This document shows, piece by piece, positions 1-3,440 of a DNA stretch of 6,342 nucleotides (positions within the stretch are counted from its first letter, which is position 1; every line of letters begins with the position of its first letter). The notes below the pieces were generated by a model, which ran no database searches, was not told the DNA's origin, and saw only the letters and a list, made by a program, of their open reading frames with translations. The translations under genes and the position numbers were made by a program. This DNA comes from a bacterium (GTDB lineage Bacteria; Verrucomicrobiota; Verrucomicrobiae; JAJYAR01). Location of the stretch: assembly GCA_021779435.1 (NCBI GenBank), contig JAJYAR010000174.1:1-6342 (forward strand), given 5' to 3'.

Positions 1-1
1 G

Positions 2-328
2 TTTATTTCTGTCGGGGCGCGGCCGGTGGAGAACTCGATGCCGGAGAAGGTGGAAATTTACGTCCGGGATACGGGCGTGGGGATTCCGGAGCAGGAGTTG
101 CCGCGGCTGTTCGAGCGGTTTTACCGGGTGGACAAGGCGCGGTCGCGCGAGTTGGGCGGCACGGGGCTGGGCCTGGCTATCGTGAAGCATCTGGCCCGGG
201 CGCAGGGCGGGGAAGCACGTGTGGAAAGCGTGATAAATCAAGGGTCTACGTTCTTTTTCACACTTCCGGTGCAGGATTTGGGGCTGCTTGAAACCGGCGC
301 GATTCAGCCAGAGTTAACCGCTCCGTAA
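2..328 (+). CDS. Sensor histidine kinase, C-terminal ATP-binding part (5' end outside window)
   Basis: This is the last 108 codons of a membrane sensor kinase that would autophosphorylate on a histidine and pass phosphate to a response regulator. The frame is open from base 2. Visible motifs of the HATPase_c fold are the G1 box DTGVGIP (68-88), the F box LFERFYR (107-127) and the G2 box GGTGLGLAIV (155-184), followed by the usual ending GSTFFFTLP and a tail of about 20 residues. The N box, the dimerisation domain with the phosphorylated His, and any sensor or membrane segments lie upstream of the window. The motif wording is closest to PhoR-type kinases, by family knowledge. The response regulator gene begins 43 nt downstream, so the two are very likely partners. 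The order kinase then regulator is the reverse of the usual phoB-phoR order. GTG at 26 and ATG at 38 are internal codons, not starts, because the conserved fold already runs before them. Confidence 0.93.
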   Translation, partial: FISVGARPVENSMPEKVEIYVRDTGVGIPEQELPRLFERFYRVDKARSRELGGTGLGLAIVKHLARAQGGEARVESVINQGSTFFFTLPVQDLGLLETGAIQPELTAP

Positions 329-354
329 TCAATTTGTAATGGAAATCGTTTTAC
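313..354. promoter_or_regulatory. Possible tandem response-regulator binding motifs
   Basis: Four similar 7-mers lie on one face of the helix across the end of the kinase gene and the gap before the regulator: GTTAACC at 313, GTAATCA at 325, GTAATGG at 336 and GTTTTAC at 348, with start-to-start spacings of 12, 11 and 12. PhoB/OmpR-family regulators are known to bind direct repeats with about 11-nt period. Autoregulation of the regulator gene is an inference; the motifs are degenerate and could be chance in a locally AT-rich stretch. Confidence 0.22.
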
Positions 355-367
355 ATTGAGGCAATGT
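353..367 (+). promoter_or_regulatory. Hairpin presenting the ribosome binding site of the response regulator
   Basis: ACATTG (353-358) and CAATGT (362-367) are perfect reverse complements separated by AGG. The only Shine-Dalgarno-like bases ahead of the ATG at 372 are GAGG (358-361), so they sit in the loop and top of this 6-bp stem, 10 nt from the start. The arrangement could dampen or display the binding site in the mRNA, or act as a DNA palindrome. The stem is short and partly AU, so stability is doubtful. Confidence 0.35.
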
Positions 368-371
368 CCGC

Positions 372-1073
372 ATGAAAAAGATTGTTCTGATCGAAGACGA
401 CACGGATCTGTACTCGCTGTTGAGGTACAACCTCGAAAAAGAAGGCTTCGCCATGGCCGGAGCGCAGACGGGAAAGGGCGCGATTGAGCTCTGCCGCCGC
501 GAGCGGCCGGATCTGATTCTGCTGGACATCATGCTGCCGGACTCCGACGGCCTGGATATCTGCAAGGGGATCCGGAGCCATCCGGACCTGGCGCATATTC
601 CGGTGATTTTCCTGACGGCGCGGGCGTCGGAGGCGGACCGGATTGTGGGGCTCGAGCTGGGGGCTAATGACTACATCGTCAAGCCATTCTTCATCCGCGA
701 ATTGATTGCGCGGATCAAGACGCAGTTCCGGGGGCAGGCGACGCCGCCGAAGCTGATCCGCTCGGGTCCGATTGAGCTGGACCGGTCAAGTTGCCGCGTT
801 CGCTTGCACGGCGAAGAGATCACGCTCACGGCGACAGAATTCCGGTTGCTCGAATATCTGATGAGCCGGCCGGGTGTTGTGTTCAGCCGCGAGCAGCTTT
901 TGGATGCGGTGTGGGGACAGGACCGCGCGGTGACGGACCGGACGGTGGATGTGTACGTGCTGCGTCTGCGGCAGAAGGTGGAGACCGATCCGGCGAATCC
1001 GCAGATGATCCGCTCGGTGCGCGGGTTCGGTTACAGCTTTAACGAAGAACCGGTACCTGCCGCGGCGGTGTAA
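372..1073 (+). CDS. PhoB/OmpR-family two-component response regulator
   Basis: This 233-residue cytoplasmic regulator would be phosphorylated by the kinase upstream and then bind DNA. The receiver domain covers residues 3-118: acidic pocket E8-D9-D10, phosphoacceptor D52 in LLDIMLP, switch T82 in FLTAR, and K104 followed by P105. The winged-helix DNA-binding domain covers about 130-225, with LTATEFRLLEYL, the recognition helix around RTVDVYVLRLRQKVE (190-204) and the wing RGFGYSF (217-223). Length and layout are normal for the family. The receiver resembles PhoB most, but the regulon cannot be read from the window, so no symbol is given. Small oddities are GANDY where GADDY is usual, and KPFF where KPFS is usual. 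The start is fixed because an in-frame stop lies at 357-359 and ATG 372 is the only start codon after it. The ribosome binding site GAGG at 358-361 is weak. Confidence 0.95.
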   Translation: MKKIVLIEDDTDLYSLLRYNLEKEGFAMAGAQTGKGAIELCRRERPDLILLDIMLPDSDGLDICKGIRSHPDLAHIPVIFLTARASEADRIVGLELGANDYIVKPFFIRELIARIKTQFRGQATPPKLIRSGPIELDRSSCRVRLHGEEITLTATEFRLLEYLMSRPGVVFSREQLLDAVWGQDRAVTDRTVDVYVLRLRQKVETDPANPQMIRSVRGFGYSFNEEPVPAAAV

Positions 1074-1082
1074 GTACTCACA

Positions 1083-1145
1083 CCTGGTTCGCCAGGCGGC
1101 GCATTCGGCAGCGAGCGGCCGGGTAGAGCGGATTGGCGGCCCGGC
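1083..1145 (+). terminator. Weak hairpins behind the response regulator
   Basis: Nine bases after the regulator stop, CCTGG (1083-1087) and CCAGG (1092-1096) form a 5-bp stem closed by a TTCG tetraloop. Further on, GCCGGG (1118-1123) and CCCGGC (1140-1145) form a second stem with a 16-nt loop. Neither is followed by a T run, so neither is a classical intrinsic terminator. They may stabilise the 3' end or help factor-dependent termination. Confidence 0.25.
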
Positions 1146-1165
1146 TGGAATCTTCCGCGCCTGCA

Positions 1166-1195
1166 ATTTCGGGAAATTTCAGTTAAAACCGAAAT
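1166..1195. repeat. Inverted repeat in AT-rich intergenic DNA
   Basis: ATTTCGG (1166-1172) and CCGAAAT (1189-1195) are perfect reverse complements with a 16-nt spacer that itself contains the palindrome GAAATTTC (1173-1180). The sequence after it is T-rich but interrupted. It could be an operator or a weak terminator; the local AT richness contrasts with the genes on both sides. Confidence 0.3.
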
Positions 1196-1233
1196 ATCGT
1201 TTGTCTTACTTAGAAATTACCGCGAAAAATGTC

Positions 1234-1260
1234 TTGACAAATCCGCGTTGGGGGTAGTTT
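1234..1260 (+). promoter_or_regulatory. Probable promoter of the exported-protein pair
   Basis: A perfect -35 consensus TTGACA lies at 1234-1239, preceded by an A/T-rich stretch that could serve as an UP-like element. The -10 is poor: TAGTTT at 1255-1260 matches three of six bases at a 15-nt spacing, and no better hexamer lies at 16-18 nt. TGTC-TT-GACA (1230-1239) makes a small palindrome overlapping the -35, a possible operator. Transcription from here would give a leader of roughly 70 nt ahead of the ATG at 1337. Confidence 0.38.
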
Positions 1261-1322
1261 GGGAATCGACGCTGCAAGTTCGGCTGGCCCGCCCAGCCAA
1301 TAGAAGCGGACGGGTCTTGCGT

Positions 1323-1330
1323 GAGGAGGT
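1323..1330 (+). promoter_or_regulatory. Strong ribosome binding site fixing the start at 1337
   Basis: GAGGAGGT lies 6 nt ahead of the ATG at 1337. It is the best Shine-Dalgarno sequence in the window. It decides that translation begins at 1337, in the frame that encodes the signal peptide, rather than at ATG 1369 in the other frame. Confidence 0.8.
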
Positions 1331-1336
1331 AGACAC

Positions 1337-2196
1337 ATGTTTCGACCTTATTTCCGCGCGACGGCGGTTTGGTATGCGGGCTTGTTCCTCACCGCAGTCG
1401 TAAGCCATGCGCAAGCTCAGCCCACGATATCGGGCGTGAACGCATTCTGGTACCTCGGCGGTGTCCTCTCGGACGGCCCGGGCTGCGGGCAGGGAGGGTG
1501 ATGTTATTATATTACGCCCAGGCATCGTGGACGGCCAATGCAAACGGCCACTCCGGAACGCCCACGTGGACCGTGGAGAATAATCCGGTCGGCGGGAGCG
1601 TCACATTGAGCTGCTACACCTGCTCAACCACTGAGGCGACGAGCACGACTGCCAGCGCGGGCTGCAACCATGACGTTGCGGTGTATGTCACGTATCCAGA
1701 CGGAGCGCAGTCAGCCCCGTTGTACGTGTTGATTAACACCCCCGCCTCGACGACGCTTCAGGCGAACTACCCGCAAAACAGCACGTGGATCAGCCAGCCG
1801 GGATGGAACGGCTATCAATCCAAGTACCAGTGGTACCTGTTCGATTTGTGCGGCAATGGGCTGGAGGGGCTCGACATCAACGAAACCTTTGGGAATTGGA
1901 CCATCGACTATACTTATCCGCAGCAGACAAACTGGCCTTTTCCCAAGGCGGGGAGCGCGTATTTCGCTGGATACGACTTCGACGACTTCCTCGCTGCATC
2001 GGGACCCTCCAACGCCGTGCCACCGCCCCAGAACCCACCGCAGCCACCGCAGCCGCTGGGAGACACCACCGTGTACCACGACACCCCCTGGTACTACTTT
2101 GCAGGTAGCCAGTCCTTTGGCTCCGGCGTACCGATACGCGTAGACACGCAGCAATACTACCAGGACCACGGCACACACAGCCTGGCGAATTGGTGA
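1337..2196 (+). pseudogene. Exported protein of unknown function, frame broken near 1499
   Basis: From ATG 1337 the frame encodes a clear Sec signal peptide: basic MFRPYFRATA, a hydrophobic core about WYAGLFLTAVV, then SHAQAQ with a likely cut after AQA. The mature protein starts QPTISGVNAFWYLGG and stops at TGA 1499-1501 after only 54 residues. The sequence then reads on as a convincing protein in the -1 frame up to 2196. A single G missing from the run GGG at 1496-1498 explains everything: adding it gives ...GQGGVMLLYYAQASW... and a product of about 286 residues. Possible explanations are a true recent mutation, an error in a homopolymer, or two overlapping coupled genes. I favour one gene with a missing base, because the body looks exported and would have no signal peptide alone. 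The family was not recognised with certainty. The next gene follows 36 nt later and is also exported. Confidence 0.7.
1501..2196 (+). CDS. Body of the exported protein (open frame from the TGATG overlap)
   Basis: This is the 231-codon open part of the broken gene. ATG 1501 overlaps the upstream TGA as TGATG and has GGGAGG just ahead, so reinitiation is conceivable, though spacing is tight. The first part (about residues 5-85) looks like an Ig-like beta domain: SWTANANG, TPTWTV, GGSVTLSCYTC, VAVYVTYPDG and APLYVLINTP. Cysteines occur in CYTC, GCNH and DLCG, which suits a disulphide-bonded exported protein. Then come LEGLDINETFGNW, a short proline and glutamine stretch (2020-2055) and a Trp/Tyr-rich C-terminus with DTPWYYFAGSQSFGSG and YYQDHGTHS. 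No catalytic motif is recognisable. ATG 1369 in the same frame is not a credible start, since residues before 1501 are an out-of-frame reading of the signal peptide region. Confidence 0.7.
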   Translation: MLLYYAQASWTANANGHSGTPTWTVENNPVGGSVTLSCYTCSTTEATSTTASAGCNHDVAVYVTYPDGAQSAPLYVLINTPASTTLQANYPQNSTWISQPGWNGYQSKYQWYLFDLCGNGLEGLDINETFGNWTIDYTYPQQTNWPFPKAGSAYFAGYDFDDFLAASGPSNAVPPPQNPPQPPQPLGDTTVYHDTPWYYFAGSQSFGSGVPIRVDTQQYYQDHGTHSLANW

Positions 2197-2232
2197 TAAC
2201 GCGCAAGCGGAATAAGGAGAGGACGGCGAACA

Positions 2233-3381
2233 ATGGCGACAATAGATTCGAGAATAGGGATTCTTGCGCTTACGATGCCGCTGCTGGCGGCGGTCCCCAC
2301 AGCGAAGGCGGGCCCGGTCGCGATGCAACCTGTGGCGTTCCTCACCGGGTCCGCCGACGCGATCGTCCTGGGCTCGGCGGCTGGGACCCTTCAGTTCCAA
2401 GCCCCGGGAGCCTTCTCGTTACAGGTGCTACGCGTCGTCAAGGGCCCGGCATCCATCGCCGGGACCACCATCCTCGTCCAGTGGGCCCCGCCGAGCCCGG
2501 GGATCGTCTGGCCGGGAGCTGGTTTTCCGGCGACCGGGGCGGGCATATGGTTCCTGAAAGGCGCGGCGGGTGGATGGTCGTTCCTTCCGGTCGCGCAGGG
2601 CAGCGTGACGTTCGATATGACGTACTTTCCCGCACCCATGACCTCGCTCCCGGGCGCGTACGCCTACTCGGCTACGGCGCCGGTGCAGGATAAGCTTGCC
2701 TCCGAGTTGGCGGCTGCTATCGAGGCTTGGGACGGGAGCTTCAAGCTGCAGTTTGACGACCTCTTCAGCGGTGACCTCGAAGACCTGAAGTCGCCTGTGA
2801 TACACACGCTCGATGAGCGGCTGGCGGCCTCATCCTCCGTCCGGCAACAGGTCCTGGGTCTGGACGGCCTGATTATCGGCGGAGACGCGAGCGCGCTGGC
2901 AAAAGCCGTTGCCTCCGACGCCTCGTTCAGCAAGTATGGACTGGAGCGTGGGATGCTGCTGCACGCGATCCGGGAGCTGTTCCGGTCCACCGATCCGGCG
3001 GCAATCGCTACATTGGGCCAAACCGCCCAATCCACGTCCGCCGCGCTCGACCTCCGCCGGGTTGCCGCGCATGCTCTCGCCGCGATCCATACCTCCGCCA
3101 CGCTACCCTACCTGGCCACGCTGCTCGACAGCCCGGACGCGATCCTGCGCGTGGAAGGCATCGGCGGAATAGGCGCCTTCGCCAACAGTCTGCCGACGCA
3201 AACGCCGGCCAACACGGCGAGCCTCGGATACCTGCAGTTTCCCGCGAAGGGCGTCTACAAAACGGAAGACACGATGGCGCACTTCGCCATGGGTCCCAAG
3301 GCCATCGAGTCGAATGAGAGCTTCTACCTGTCGTTCTGGAAGGCCTGGTGGCAGCAGAACCGCGCCAGCCTGGGATTTTAG
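2233..3381 (+). CDS. Exported HEAT-like repeat protein of unknown function
   Basis: This is an intact 382-residue protein with a Sec signal peptide: hydrophobic residues 8-21 and a likely cut after AKA (24-26). Residues about 28-145 are beta-rich, opening with SADAIVLGSAAGTLQF and continuing with LQVLRVVKGP, a pattern seen in small domains of exported proteins. Residues about 150-320 are alpha-helical, with helix pairs such as VRQQVLGLDGLI, ERGMLLHAIRELF, LRRVAAHALAAI and LPYLATLLDSPDAILRVEGI that resemble HEAT or armadillo-like repeats; the last contains the typical short turn SPD. The C-terminus is aromatic (FYLSFWKAWWQQN, 364-376). HEAT-like folds usually bind proteins, so a periplasmic or surface scaffold is a fair guess, but no enzyme motif is seen and no function is assigned. 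The ATG has AAGGAG (2214-2219) and GAGG (2219-2222) ahead of it. The 36-nt gap to the preceding gene implies a shared transcript. Confidence 0.85.
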   Translation: MATIDSRIGILALTMPLLAAVPTAKAGPVAMQPVAFLTGSADAIVLGSAAGTLQFQAPGAFSLQVLRVVKGPASIAGTTILVQWAPPSPGIVWPGAGFPATGAGIWFLKGAAGGWSFLPVAQGSVTFDMTYFPAPMTSLPGAYAYSATAPVQDKLASELAAAIEAWDGSFKLQFDDLFSGDLEDLKSPVIHTLDERLAASSSVRQQVLGLDGLIIGGDASALAKAVASDASFSKYGLERGMLLHAIRELFRSTDPAAIATLGQTAQSTSAALDLRRVAAHALAAIHTSATLPYLATLLDSPDAILRVEGIGGIGAFANSLPTQTPANTASLGYLQFPAKGVYKTEDTMAHFAMGPKAIESNESFYLSFWKAWWQQNRASLGF

Positions 3382-3399
3382 GCCGCCCTGCCGTGAAGC

Positions 3400-3405
3400 T
3401 ACACT
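3400..3405 (+). promoter_or_regulatory. Possible -10 box for metH
   Basis: TACACT matches four of six bases of TATAAT, 33 nt before the metH start, in the only gap between the exported-protein gene and metH. No recognisable -35 lies 16-18 nt upstream. Without it, metH would have to be read from the upstream transcript. Confidence 0.18.
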
Positions 3406-3426
3406 GAAAGAACGCCGGCCCAACTC

Positions 3427-3440
3427 GAGGCGCCGGAGTG
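3427..3440 (+). promoter_or_regulatory. Ribosome binding site and GTG start of metH
   Basis: GAGG at 3427-3430 lies 7 nt ahead of GTG 3438. The upstream in-frame stop is TGA at 3405-3407, and the next in-frame start-like codons (TTG 3459, GTG 3513, ATG 3528) either lack a binding site or cut into the conserved DGAMGTM motif. This makes GTG 3438 the preferred start. Confidence 0.7.

Noticed and set aside
1369..1500. ATG 1369 as the start of the exported protein
   Set aside because: It has no binding site, and residues 1369-1500 in that frame are a nonsense reading of the region that encodes a clear signal peptide from ATG 1337.
1487..1503. Programmed -1 ribosomal frameshift site
   Set aside because: No canonical X-XXY-YYZ slippery heptamer is in the right register before TGA 1499, and no obvious downstream stimulatory hairpin was seen. 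A missing G is simpler.
1711..2400. Minus-strand open frame across the exported-protein genes
   Set aside because: It spans the junction of two convincing plus-strand genes, has a low-complexity Arg/Val-rich product, and lacks a binding site or domain.
3382..3437. SAM or cobalamin riboswitch controlling metH
   Set aside because: The whole gap is 56 nt, too short for a cobalamin riboswitch, and no SAM aptamer pattern or terminator is visible.
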